Assembly (NCBI RefSeq): GCF_026745355.1
Contig: NC_079208.1
Coordinates: forward strand, 16,009,955-16,073,954
Reading direction: 5' to 3'
Origin: Beta vulgaris subsp. vulgaris
Lineage: Eukaryota; Streptophyta; Magnoliopsida; Caryophyllales; Amaranthaceae
Length of the DNA stretch: 64,000 bases
Both the position numbers and the translations under genes were made by a program. The notes under the pieces are model-generated. The model saw only the letters and a list, made by a program, of their open reading frames with translations. It was not told where the DNA came from and did not search any database. Shown one piece after another: positions 35,795-47,379 of the stretch. Position 1 is the stretch's first letter, and each line of letters begins with the position of its first letter.

Positions 35795-36063
35795 TATATA
35801 CGATTTTTTGGATCGTATTTAGTCTGGAATTATAATATGAACTACAAACTACATTTAACTTGGGTGGATCATTGCATTTTTTGTGTTGAGAGGATACATT
35901 TCATTAACGTGTGTTTTATGCACACTTTTAAAGGTCAATAGGATTGCATTTTCTTGTAAAATTAGGAGATTTTAGGTTCCTATTAGGCCCTAATCGCATA
36001 TATTGTCTTGGTTTGATCTTTTCGGGTAAATGAAGACTCCTTGGATGAAATCAAGAGAGTTTG
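35711..36063 (+). repeat. Direct repeat copy 2 (3' internal region of the gypsy element)
   Basis: Matches 32318-32671 with few differences. It ends in AAGAGAGTTTG, after which CACAATAG replaces the LTR start seen in the other copy. Confidence 0.9.
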
Positions 36064-36124
36064 CACAATAGACTAAAGTTAAAATAGCATTTTTGTTTGA
36101 TTCCGGTCCTCAAAAGGTTATCAT

Positions 36125-37524
36125 TGTTATGGTAAAATTTTACAGGTCTAGACGTTACGCATTACAACATGGCATTGGTTCTATGGACTGGACTAAAGGT
36201 ATACCTGATTTGCGAAAATTGGAGAAGACTTAGTCTATGTCTTAGCTAGGAGAATATTCATTGAAGATTGTTCAAAGTGCAGTCAAGGAACGTGGATAAA
36301 AATTGGAGAAGCTTGAAGACTCAAGTAAGGGATTCAACTGTTAATTATGGAAAATAAAAAGGCTGGGAAACGTAATACATAACACAAGTTACATACATCC
36401 AATATCAACATTTCTAGAGCATTCTAATTTAGAAACACACTGTTGAACCTTTGTTCCATTGGTTATTTATTGTTCCTACTTTTATTCACAAAGTATTGTA
36501 CTTAGACCTTTTCTTACGTTATATTGTTGTCATTCTCCCCGAGCGTTAGTTGCATCAAGTGAATTGGTGGACTCACAACCACCTGCGAGTATTTTTTACC
36601 CATCTTCAATGAGGTTTTTCCGCATCACCATCTTCTTATTTCATTTCCCTCGGATTCCCCTCATCATTTCAATTCGTCGCGCCATATTAATCTGGTTGTT
36701 GATGTCCCAACATCAGTCTTTGTCCTTACGTAAAAATCAACCTAAACAATTTGATCCCCATCGTGGGGCCAATAGCTAGATCTTACATCTTTCTATATTA
36801 GCGACAAAAAGTGCGTAGGTTCGTTAACACAAATGTTTCAATTTTCTCATGACTCTTCTAGTATCCCCACCTCAACAATTGGGGGCAAACTGTTATGGTC
36901 AAATTTACATGTCTAGACGCTACGCTAACGACATGACATTGGTTCTATGGATTGGACTAAAGGTATAATCGATTTGTGGTAATTAGGAGAGACCTAGTTT
37001 ATGTCTCAGCTGGAAGAATATATTCAATAATCAAATATTGTTCAAAGTGCAGTCAAGGAACGTGACTAAAATAAGGAGAAGCTTGAAGACTCAAATAAAC
37101 TGTTTGTTAGTAACAAAACCGCTTATCAAGGGATAGAGCTGTTAGTGGAGAATAAAAATGCTGAGAAATGTGAAGCACAATACAAGTTACATACAACTCA
37201 TATCAAAAATTTCCAAAGCATTCTAACTTACAAACACAATCTTGAACTTTTGTTCTATAAGTTATTCATTGTTCATACTATTATTCACAAAGTATTGTAC
37301 TTAGACTTTTACTTAGGTTGTATTGACTGTCGTTCTCCTTGAGAGTCAATTGCATATAGTGGATTGGTGGACTCACAACCACACGCGATTTTTTACCCAT
37401 ATTCATTGGGTGTTTTCTCCTTTACCATCTTCTTGTGTCATTCCTTGAATCCCCTTCACACATTAATTTGGTTGTTGACGTCCCAACATCAGTCTTTATC
37501 CTTACGTAAAAATCAACCTAAACG
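36125..37524 (+). mobile_element. TRIM-like miniature LTR retrotransposon
   Basis: Two direct repeats, 36125-36748 (624 bp) and 36891-37524 (634 bp), enclose only 142 bp. Both begin TGTTATGG; the first ends CA and the second CG. A perfect 5-bp duplication ATCAT flanks the unit (36120-36124 and 37525-37529). A purine-rich tract (ATTGGGGGCAAAC) immediately precedes the second repeat, as expected of a polypurine tract. No coding region is present. The 142-bp interior is far too short for gag-pol, so mobility would have depended on proteins from another element. A convincing primer-binding site was not found. The repeats have diverged visibly, so the insertion is not recent. Confidence 0.88.
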
Positions 37525-37529
37525 ATCAT

Positions 37530-39271
37530 CAAACGCAAATCAGCTCCTTAAAACCTATTATCTTGAGAGAGAATAGAATTTAGAGAACTTATATTTTCCT
37601 TACCAAAGTACACTTATCAAATGAATTTAATGTTAGCATGTTGATCTTTTTTCAATATTTTGCGAAGTTTGGGCAATTCATATGAAATTTGATGTTCTAG
37701 TACTTCATGCAATCTACACAATAAACTATTTTGTGCACATTGTACGAAATAGGAACACATGATTCGTGAAATATGTATGCTATGAAATATATATGTAACT
37801 ATTTTGTGCGTGTGGAATGATGTATATAAATGTTTGGCACGCACATTGATAATTTTGGTGGCTTAATGATTCCTTGTGGAAAATCCATGGTGGATGATAT
37901 TGTCTTAGACCTCATGAACATAATAGGTCGTGGGGTGTAAGAACACAAAATAGATATGAGGACTTCTTCAAGTTACCCATGAATTCGAGGGAAAAATATG
38001 TTGAACATAGCAAACAAACAATCAATACTGTCATATAAGCTAGAATAGTATGCAGTTCCAACCTAAAGCCAAGATCTATGTTTGATACTCCAATTCTCAG
38101 GTCAGTAACAAGAGATACGACATGGTTGGATACGTTTACTTATGACTAAGATCTAACACTGTCACTCATGAAGCTTTTTGGAAGGATAAAGCGCAAACCC
38201 TCTAGGGATGGCCTCATGCATATAACATGTGCTAATGAGGTAAGGACGATTGTCCTTATAGTGGCCCAGATAAATAGCCATGCATATTAAAAATTGTAAT
38301 GTTATTAAAAGTCATAAAACAAGTATCAATCGTATTTTTCGAGTTTCACCAACTCACTTTCAAAATTATTTTTTAAAATCCTCCCAATGGAGTCGTCAAA
38401 TTGTAGACATGTTTTATTGCCTACGTGGGATGAGCGCATATTTGACTACCTCATTGTAAAGGTTTTATGGAAAATGTTTTTGAATTCACCAATAAGTCTT
38501 TAAAGGAAGACTCATAAACTTAATTGGATATTGGAAATTTCTTAGGGACAAATTAAGGATTTATCCAATGTAGACTTCCCCGTTATGACTCCATAGATGG
38601 TCATTGAACCCAAAGATTGAGTTCAGAGGTGAGGGTATGAATAAGACCAGGACTCAATTTCACCCATTGATAGCCTGAATTTGATATCGATTCATGTCAA
38701 GTTTTATGCAATAAAATAACCAAATAATATTTTTTAACGCCTTAAAAATATTATTCTAGGTTGGTTCATTAAACATTTAAAAGACTAATTTTTAGTGACA
38801 TGTTATAAAGTAATCAAATTACTGGAATCCTAATCAGTTTGTCCATTTATCTTATTAGGAGTTAGAACAATTCTTTAGGTCTTGATTAGCAAGAATAAGC
38901 ATGTGTAGTGAGGAAAGCATTAAAACATATAATCATGCATATGAATATATATAATATAGAATAAAAAAAATAAAAAAAGAAGAGTATATATTATAGAAGA
39001 ATATAAAATAGAGCGTTAATTCTTTGAAAATCTATATCATGACAAGTAAATTGTTACTAAAATAAGAAATTAATTGGAAATGACCCTCAGGTATTATACC
39101 TTTGTCGCCTAGGTCTTGTATTACGGTCTGCAAGATGAGCAATCTTGAAGCTTGAAATATGAATGTGTTTTAATGTATTTAATGAGTTTTTACAGTTGGA
39201 ACTTGGAAGTATGATGTTGAGTTTGAAGTGATAGGAAAAAAGTATTCCAAAACGTTATCGGAAGATACGTA
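37530..39271. other. Unassigned intergenic stretch
   Basis: No open frame, domain, terminal repeat or RNA gene is supported. Microsatellite-like AAAAAATAAAAAAAGAAG and TATA-rich sequence occurs near 38940-39000. Confidence 0.45.
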
Positions 39272-40001
39272 CACTAGTACAAAAAAGTTGATTTGCGTCC
39301 CTGATTTATGTCGAACATTAGTACAAATGACGTAAATAGTAAAATTGCGTCTTGTTCTAATCCGCACGCGACGCAAATTAATTATAGCAAGAAACCAAAA
39401 AAAAATTTGCATCGGATCTTGCCTTCCAACCGACGCAAATTTATGATTTGCGTCGAATGGAAATAAGGTGTGATGCAAATCATAAAATATCTATATATGT
39501 GTCGCATGCAAGAAAAGGTGCGATGCAAATCACGCAAATCACCTTATAATATATATACACCCCACTTCTCCACTTCATATCTCAGACCTAATTTCACCAG
39601 CCGTTTATCTCCTTCTCAACAACCATCTCTCTCTCTCACCTACCTTCATCTCCCTCATCTCATCTCTCTCACCTACTTTCATATCCATCATATTTCGCAT
39701 CTCATCTTCCACATTCCTTCATCTATCTCGTCTCTCCTTCGCATCTCATCACTCACCTATCTTCACCTACATATCTCTAATGATCCAGTCCACAAATCTA
39801 AAAAGGAATGCATGTATACACAAATTTCGAGTTAAAATATATAAAACAAGAAACAAAGTAACAAAGAAATTTCATTTCAATAAATGTATTGAGTACAATC
39901 TCTGTAAATGGTTTATAATGAAAATAAACTTAGTCCTCTGATTATGTTTCGTAGCTTGGGAGTGACACGTGTTGATGTCGATGTGGAGCTGAGTGTAGAC
40001 T

Positions 40002-40273
40002 GACGTTTTGTCAATATCAACCTCGGTTTGATTTTAGACTGACATTTGGTCAATGTCAACCTGAGTTTGAATATGGACTAACGTTTTGTAAACGTCAACC
40101 TGAGTTTGAATGTGGACTGAAGTTTTGTCAACGTCAACCAGTTTGAATTTGGACTGATGTTTTGTCAACGTCAACCTGAGTTTGAATGTGGGATGACATT
40201 TTGTCAACGTCAACCCGGGTTTGAATGTGAGATGATATTTTGTTAACGTTAACCTGAGTTTGAGTTTGGACTG
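40002..40273. repeat. 39-bp minisatellite, about seven copies
   Basis: The unit reads TGACGTTTTGTCAACGTCAA then CCTGAGTTTGAATGTGGAC, 39 bp. Copies differ by several substitutions, and one copy has lost 2 bp. Thirty-nine bases equal 13 codons. Read on the minus strand, the best units encode a VHIQTQVDVDKTS-like peptide, but a stop and the 2-bp loss break continuity. Confidence 0.88.
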
Positions 40274-40881
40274 AAAAAAAGCTTGAATCTCAGTCGAATG
40301 TGTTTGAGTGTATCTGAACAGTCGGCACGGATTTGATGTGATTGTTGACTATTTGTCGAGAGAATTCCAAAAGAATTTTATGAACTCTTGAAAATGGTGA
40401 TTTTCTAGTCCTCAACTTAAGGAGGTGAGGCCTATTTATAGGAAATGGAGATCCCTTCATGGACTTAGTAGTTTATGGGCTTGGGCCCGTTTATGACTTG
40501 CATTAATGGAAAAAACCTTATATTTGACTTAGTAACAGATTCGGCTTTTGTAAAACCGCATCCGAAAAGCAACCAAAAAATGAGAGGGAAAGTTGGCAGA
40601 AAAATCTAATGCGGTCATCTTGTGGACCGCATCAAATTAAAAAAAAAAAACGTTGCGGTTTTTTTAAAATCTGATCCGGTTTGTTGGACCACATCAGAAA
40701 ATCATTAAAATTTTCGCTCAAAAAACGCGTGGCCCAGTTTTAATTACGCGTGGCCTTCTTCTCTCAAACGCCCATTTCATCCCATTTCAGTCTTCTTCCC
40801 AGACTACCACCCACCCTCTTCCCTTTCTCCTCTCTTATGAAACCCTAAATCCCAGCCACCAATCTCTCCTCCCTATCTCAA

Positions 40882-41172
40882 ATGCCCAATCTCACTTCCT
40901 CTTTCATCCTCTCTTCTCCTTTTCTTCAATCTACGCACTCTCACTTCCCTCTTTCACTCTCTCCATCTTCCTCACAAGCTCGTCGTCTCCGGCAAGTACC
41001 CGCAATTCCTCGCCGTTTCAGCCACGAGCCATTCATTTTTCGCGAACGAAGCTGCGCAAGTGAAGCAAACTATGCATCTCCTCTATTTTTGTCGTTTTTG
41101 GCAAGTCTTTTCGTAACATTTAGGGTTTTTTTATCGATTTTTAGAATTTTAATGATAGTTTTCTTTTTATGA
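40882..41172 (+). other. Possible captured gene leader and first exon
   Basis: The preceding 40745-40880 is pyrimidine-rich with AAACCCTAAATCCCAGCC, like a plant 5'UTR. An open frame of 96 codons starts at 40882 and is rich in Ser, Pro and Phe. T-rich intron-like sequence follows. No domain is recognised. It may be a host gene fragment carried by the surrounding CACTA-like element, or chance. Confidence 0.3.
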
Positions 41173-41783
41173 ATTTGATTTTCTGTAGTTTATATATTTT
41201 TAGTTAGATATAGTTAGTTTTTTTTTGTAATTTTCGTTCACTTTATATACGTTTTTTCATTTTTTTCGTTAGATCTAATTTTTTAGTTAGTGTATATACG
41301 TTTTTTCGTTTGCATTTTTAGTTAGATCTTTTTTTTTTCGTTTTTTGTAATTATGGTTTTTTCCATCGATGAACTGAAAATTTTGGTATATATTTTTGTT
41401 ATGTATATGTATATAATATATGTACATTTTTTGGAAACTAGAAATAAGGTAAATTGGTATGTATTTGCGTTATTAATTCGGTTCTAGATTTATTTGTAAT
41501 TTTTTTTAATCAATTTTATTTGTATTTTTTTGGTAATGATTTTGTTGTTGTTCTAACATTGTTGTTGCTGTCAAAAAAACATTGTTGGTGTAACAAGCCA
41601 AGACAGTACATATTTTGGATCTGCTGCGAGCCTACCTGATGCGGATCAAAACCGCATCAGTAAGTCCGGTTTTGACCGTAGCGGTTGAACTTTTTTCCAC
41701 TAGTGTTACGTCACGAGACAATCTTGTAACTAACCTCCATCAAATAACGAAACGCGATACACAGTCATACTCAATTTTTTTTT

Positions 41784-42846
41784 CGGTTTTTCACCAAGTA
41801 CTCTCGAGTTTTCGATTTATTCACCAGGTAGCCTCGCACTTTTCAAATTTCACCATGTACCCCTCAGCATTATGGTAATACATCAAAATGTCCTTAATGA
41901 CAACGAAGGTTAACTCCGCTAGTCTTAATCCTAATTAATACGTAATTGATCTAACTAAAACCTAACCCCTACCCTAACTGTAACCCCTAACTTCTAACCT
42001 AACCCCTCGCCCCACCAAATCCTTACCACCTCCTCACCCCATCCCTACAACACCCACCCCTCCACCCCCTCCGATTTCCACACCCCTCCACCCCCGCCGA
42101 TTTCCGCACCCCTCCCCCCACCCACGTCGATTTCTGCAGCCCCCCCACCCCTTTCGATTTTCGTATCCCCCATCCCCGCCGATTTCCGCACTCCCCTCAC
42201 CCCCGCCGATTTTCGCACCTCACCTCGCTGATTTCCCCCCCCCCTTCCCTACCCCCGTCGATTTCCACACCCTCTCCCCTTCGATTTCCGCAACTCCCCA
42301 CCCCTCCCCTCGCAGCCACCCCCCCAAACCCTCTTCAATTATCGTAGCCCTACCCCTAGATCTAGACAAAGTGACAAAAATTCGGTCATAACATAGCTGG
42401 CAAGTTTAAACACAAAGGGAAGGGGTTTACTAATATTTTCGAAAGTGCAACCTACCCGAAAAATACGCGCAAGGGAAGGGGTGGGGGTTGCAGATATCAA
42501 CGTGGGGGTAGGGGAGGGACTGCGAAAATCGGCTGGGATAGGGGCTACGAGGGCGGAGGGGTGGGTGCTGCAGGGTTGGGGTGGGGCAGGTGGTGGGGTA
42601 GGATGGTGGTGGGCTTAGGGTTCGAATTAGAAGTTAGGGGTTAAAATTAAATTAGGTTAATTAAAGTTTAATTAGGATTTAATTAGGATATAATTAGAAT
42701 TAACACTAAAGGAGTTGATCGTCGTTACTTATTAAGGGTATTTGGATGTATCGCTATGAAACTAAAAGGCATCTAGTGAATTTGGAAAAATACAAGGATA
42801 CCTGGTGAATCTTTTGAAAATTTGAAGGTACTTGATGACATAACCG
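41784..42846. mobile_element. Long-armed foldback element (Mutator-like MITE), 1.06 kb
   Basis: The two halves are inverted copies. The left arm runs CGGTTTTTCACCAAGTACTC..., CACCAGGTAGCC..., then a CCTAACCCC-rich tract. The right arm read backwards is CGGTTATGTCATCAAGTACC..., CACCAGGTATCC..., then the same kind of C-rich tract. The arms extend several hundred bp with moderate divergence. Both ends abut T-runs (41775-41783 and 42847-42857), which would give a 9-bp TTTTTTTTT duplication typical of Mutator-like elements. An alternative CTCAATT duplication (41770-41776, 42859-42865) cannot be excluded. It is non-coding. Confidence 0.75.
42040..42345. repeat. C-rich minisatellite inside the foldback element
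   Basis: Imperfect tandem units of about 30-40 bp carry CCCCGCCGATTTCCGCACCC-like sequence. The right arm of the foldback holds a shorter, diverged counterpart on the opposite strand near 42470-42590. Confidence 0.75.
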
Positions 42847-42857
42847 TTTTTTTTTTT

Positions 42858-43463
42858 CCTCAATTAATTTAACATCTTATGTTTGGCAATTCATAATAAG
42901 CGAAATAATAGGAGTGTAGACATATTTTTGTATATTACATAGAAAAGGTCCACATTACATGAACTGAAGTCGGGTGGGGCAAAGCTTTCATATGTTATAC
43001 TGTATTTTGTTAAACTGAAGACACAATTCATATCGTAGTTCACGGGTAAAGTACACATCCATGCTCACTAGCCACTACCGCAAGAAAACTCGTATACAAC
43101 AATGAAGACAAAGCCATATGAAGTAAATAAATTACCTGACTATATAAACAACAGACAAGTATCTAGGCAACTCCTATTTGAACATCAACATCCATTTCAT
43201 AACCAGCAAAATAAGATTGTTCAAATCTCATTACCATAGGGTGGCTGCTTATTCAGCAAGTGTTTAGGCAAAATGTTGATTAAGATTTGAATGTAATTAA
43301 CACTCAAGAGGATCTGTAAGATCATAAGCAGCTGAGAAGATCATCAAAGCCTGTCATTTACATAAAGTTCCTCAAACTCTAAAAACTCTCTTTTCATAAA
43401 ATCTTCCCAAATAACGGGTGTTGCATGTTCCAACTGCAGACCAGGTATCTCAAGCACAGTATT
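42858..43463. other. Downstream region of the prohibitin gene
   Basis: No separate gene is visible. The part nearest 43463 should be the 3'UTR of the minus-strand prohibitin gene. A polyadenylation site could not be fixed. Confidence 0.4.
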
Positions 43464-46400
43464 CTACTTCTTCCCACTAGCTGGCTCAGGTGTCATATCA
43501 CCAAGGTTGAGCAAAAGATCATCTGAACTTAACATCACTTTGTTTGCTGAATTGGATATTGTCCCAGCAATGTCCCTGGCAGCTTCGATTCTCCTCAGAG
43601 TAATAAAAGCCGGGTTGTTGGCAATGGCTTGACCAATGAGTTGAGCACTCTTGGCTTCTCCCTGGCAACCACATCAAAGAGATATAGTATTATTACCAAC
43701 ATACTTGAGAAGAAACATCCAGGATAACCTTAATACTTTGTTTGAATAGCAATCATGAAGGAAAAGGTAAGGAGGGGAAGGAGAGGAAAGAATGAGCACG
43801 CAGATTCCTTTCAAATCATTCCAACAATGGAAGGACTTGGCTTATGGAAAATGAACCCTTTCAATTTCCTACCCTTCCCCCATGCTATATCCAAAGAAGT
43901 GGAAATGAATGCTTTCAATTTCATACCCTGTCCCCATGCTATATCTAAATAAGGGAAAATTCTCCCTTTCCCACCAAATTCCTCTATACAAACACATTTC
44001 AAAACCATTTGATGGACAGAAAGTTTAATGCTACTATGACAACTATGCATACACTGAACACAACAAAGACCCTGATTCTGAAAAAAGTTCAGCTAGTAAA
44101 AAGGCCATAACTAACAGAACATCCAGCTTTAACGCACATCAACTATTTTCACTAGAGAAGAACATGGGATGCTCCACATTGATCAAGTTGCAGATGGAAA
44201 GAACTGGAGAAAACAATAAAGTGGAACACAATTGACAACTTCCACAAAAGGTGGCACATTTCCAGAACTTTCTGATGACCCTCCATGTCACACAAATCAA
44301 TGAAGTGAAGGCCAAACTACTTATGAAATCTGATATTATGCTTAAAGAAGTTTTTGGTATCTCTATGCTTTCTTACCTGTGCTCTGATAATAGCACTTTT
44401 CTTGTCTTGCTCAGCTTTTTCAACAATAAACTTGGCTCTTTCAGCTTCCTGTGCAGCTACCTGTTTAGCCTCAATTGCAGCAGTGAACTCTCTACCGAAG
44501 GTAAGAGTTGTGATGGACACATCATCTAAAGCAATGTTGAAGTTTGCGGCCCTTTCTGTCATTATCTTCCGGATTTCCCTACTAACAGCCTGAGACATCA
44601 AAAAATCACTTGAATCAAGTTTAATTATTTAATATTATTCTTTCTCAAGTTATCTACAATTGCTAGCACTTGTGTGAGCGCCTTAGGGCCATTTTCACCG
44701 AACAACAGTACACTCATATAGTCATATATAATACGAGAAGAAATCCTCTGATATCTGAAGTGGTGTAAAGCTGCTGAAATATCTTGCATAATAATATGTA
44801 GGATATTTTAGTACTCGAAACTACACATAGAAAAACAATATTGGATTACCTCACGCTGAGTAAGTAGCTGACTTGCATTGTATTGAGCAACTACAGCTTT
44901 CAGAGTTTCGTGAACTATGGATGGCAAGACTCTTTCATTGTAATTCTCACCAAGTGTACGGTAGATTGTAGGCAATGTTGAAGCCACAGGGCGAGTAAGA
45001 ACTCGAAGGCCAATCTTGACCTGAAACTCATAATCAGACAGTTCAGCAAACATAGTCCAAATGTTGACTCATTATTTAAATCCACCTCAAAGAAAAACAA
45101 TTCAAAAAGATACTGAAGATTGGTGATTAAAATCCATAACCATCCAACCAAAGTGAAATCAACTAAGAACGCAAAAGACTGCTTCTTGCAAGCAATAGAC
45201 GTACTGGTGAAAGTATAACTTGCTTTGCCTCTTGGAACATAACCATTGTCCTTACACCAAGTGCATATTGCAAAACCAGTGTATGGCGATTATGGATGGA
45301 GGACATGTAGGAACGGATAAAGGTTACTTCTTAGTTGCAATGGAGTGATGGACCTACATTTTGTTTCTAAAGACTAAGAGTTTGAGTATATGTCATAGTA
45401 GCTGGGAAGATAAGGCGCTTATAGGAGAGGATTAGTCACATAGAAATATGTACAGAGATTAGCTCAAGCAGAAAAAAAGGACGGCAAAGTGGACGTATAC
45501 TCTAGAAAGGCACACTACCATGAAGAATTTAGTTATACAAATTTGATACTATCTTTAAGCAATAATGCAGTACATGTACATCAGAGCTACAGATAAGACA
45601 ACACTAACTATAGCAGCAACTTACCATTTGAAGATCACGACTTCCAGATGTACTTTCCACTAGGTGAGGGCGTGCACGAACGTCGTAGATGACTGGTCTC
45701 TCAAACCAAGGAATCATGAAATGTGTGCCTTCGGGGTAAACCTATGAATCAAAAAAAATCATCAAATGTACTACATGAAAGCAGACGTTACTAAAATGAA
45801 CTATAGCAGGAAACAATAATCCTCCAAATAGTATAGATTTATAGAATTCAATTTTCAGCAGAGGCTGACATGAAGTATTAAAGTGCAAAGCAAGCAACGG
45901 AAACATATAAAGATGATAGGAAGGACACATCCTAAATGTACAAAATCCAAGTTTCAGTACAAGCTAACTTGTATAGAAGTGCAAAGCAAGCGACAAAATA
46001 AAAGTTGAACCAGAGTCACACAACCTAAGCTTTCAAAATTTACCACGTAGCACAAGCTAATATATATCAAAGTGCAAATCAAGCAACAGAAACATATAAG
46101 CACAACCAGCGGCACACAACCTAAACTTTACACTTCACATTTCTGAGTTTTTCCATCTGTATTTATGAACAACAATCCAATTGTTTATTAAACTTTTAAC
46201 CAAAAACGCTCTACAAAGCATATATATATGGAAAACCAACTTTTACAAGCCCCTAAAATATGATTGCCAAAGTCTTTAGAAATTATGACCAATTGACGAC
46301 CATAATAGACCACATACAGCAATATTACTTCTGTAAAGTATCTGAACTAACTTATTAAGGATGATGTTTTAGAGGTCCCAATTTCAAAATGATTAAGAAA

Positions 46401-46799
46401 TTCCCAAACAAGCTCCCCTTGCAACAAAATTCACGCGAGCAACGTATCTGACATCATATTAAGTATTAACTACACAAGTCTACATGTCGACACAATGGAA
46501 ATACGAATCTATACAACTTGAAAGACGAAAAAAACATAGATTGTCAATTGTCATAGAGTACAAGTATGAAATGTATTCATTTCTGAAAACTTAAAGCGAT
46601 ACAATTTCGACAGAACTTCTACCTTCTCTTTAACACCGTAAACGCGGTTGAAAACAATGGCTCGATGACCACCTTCCACATTGTAAAGACTGTTAGTGAT
46701 ACCATATAATCCAACAGCACCAAGGATTCCGACCTTAATTAGAGCAGATGCAGCACCGCCACCAGGCACATTTGGAACCTTGACATTCTTGAAATTCAT
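43464..46799 (-). CDS. PHB2: Prohibitin, type II (PHB2-like), mitochondrial inner membrane, 5 exons
   Basis: Minus-strand model: join of 46623-46799, 45625-45741, 44850-45020, 44377-44589 and 43464-43661. All introns are GT-AG in phase 0. Total 876 nt, 291 aa plus stop, the normal size for plant prohibitins. [15 protein letters not shown] starts the protein, as in plant type II members. A hydrophobic segment at about residues 19-36 is the likely membrane anchor. The SPFH/PHB domain follows ([48 protein letters not shown]). A charged helical region then carries [20 protein letters not shown] and [13 protein letters not shown]. The end is ASGKK. Prohibitins assemble with type I partners into ring complexes in the inner mitochondrial membrane that support AAA-protease control and respiratory assembly. 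No inactivating change is seen. Arabidopsis has several type II copies, so the exact ortholog is open. Confidence 0.95.
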
Positions 46800-46812
46800 T
46801 TTTCAACCACCT

Positions 46813-47053
46813 GAAAATATTCACAATTCCATACCCAAAAATACAACAATTAGAACTACTACTTTTTTTTTCCAAAAAGAGCTCAATTAATCTAAAACAT
46901 GAGAAATGAAGTCAGTGGCGTTTTTTTTTTTTTTTTTGAGCTCGCATACTAGCTACTTCAATTGGAAATTTCTTAAGCAAATATTTAATGCCAAACTACA
47001 AACTTTAACACTCATAACTTACAATATATACTAAAATTAGTCATAAACAAACC
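46813..47053 (-). other. Probable 5'UTR intron of the prohibitin gene
   Basis: On the minus strand a donor (GATTGAAG followed by GTTTGTTT) lies near 47053 and an acceptor (TTTTCAG then GTGGTTGAAAA) just upstream of the start codon. The intervening ~240 bp is T-rich and AT-rich like the other introns. Transcript data are needed to prove it. Confidence 0.55.
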
Positions 47054-47251
47054 TTCAATCCTGTGGAATCGTCGAAAACTCCTTAAATTTGTTTTCTCGA
47101 ATAGTAACTAGAATTAATGCTGGAAATCGAACTTTTCAGATAGAAATGAAATCTGTAACTCTGTAGAGAGAGGAATTTCTTTGTAATCGCCGCAAAATCT
47201 ACGGGTTGGTATTTGGGGAGGTAGGGGTACGAACTTCATGTGCTTTTTCTT

Positions 47252-47259
47252 AAACCCTA
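47252..47259 (+). promoter_or_regulatory. Telo-box upstream of the prohibitin gene
   Basis: The motif AAACCCTA lies about 450 bp upstream of the start codon and about 200 bp upstream of the inferred 5'UTR intron. Telo-boxes are common in promoters of plant growth and organelle-biogenesis genes. The motif is short and its role here is inferred from position. Confidence 0.4.
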
Positions 47260-47379
47260 GCCTTCCTCCCAAACCATTAGGTTCGTTATACCGATGCAAA
47301 CTCGCAAAGCACTAGATTTTTAAATTTTTTGATATTAATTGTCAGTTTGTTAGTTGGTTATAAATTGTAATAATATGAA

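Larger units (their letters stand above)
32318..36063 (+). mobile_element. Rearranged Ty3/gypsy retrotransposon remnant
   Basis: The order is unusual: a ~350-bp region (32318-32671), an LTR-like sequence (32670-34166), a pol fragment with RT and RNase H (about 34170-35710), and a second copy of the ~350-bp region (35711-36063). No LTR follows it. Gag, protease and integrase are absent. The repeated region lies right after RNase H in the second copy and right before the LTR in the first, so it is probably the 3' internal region of the element. The structure fits an internal-LTR-internal product of recombination between tandem elements, followed by deletions. Confidence 0.7.
39272..41705. mobile_element. 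CACTA-like element or chimera of two
   Basis: The left end CACTAGTACAAAAAAG (39272-39287) and right end CTTTTTTCCACTAGTG (41690-41705) are inverted with 14 of 16 matches. The flanking triplets GTA and TTA differ by one base. Subterminal repeats differ between the ends. The left carries GATTTGCGTC / GACGCAAATC-type motifs and the right carries GATGCGG / CCGCATC-type motifs. CACTA elements usually share one motif at both ends, so this may be two different elements or a recombinant. No transposase is present, so it is non-autonomous if real. Confidence 0.55.

Noticed and set aside
40000..40273. CRISPR-like regular repeats
   Set aside because: Units are contiguous with no spacers, and the context is a plant nuclear genome.
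43755..44050. Short open frames between prohibitin exons 4 and 5
   Set aside because: They lie in an intron and have no domain.
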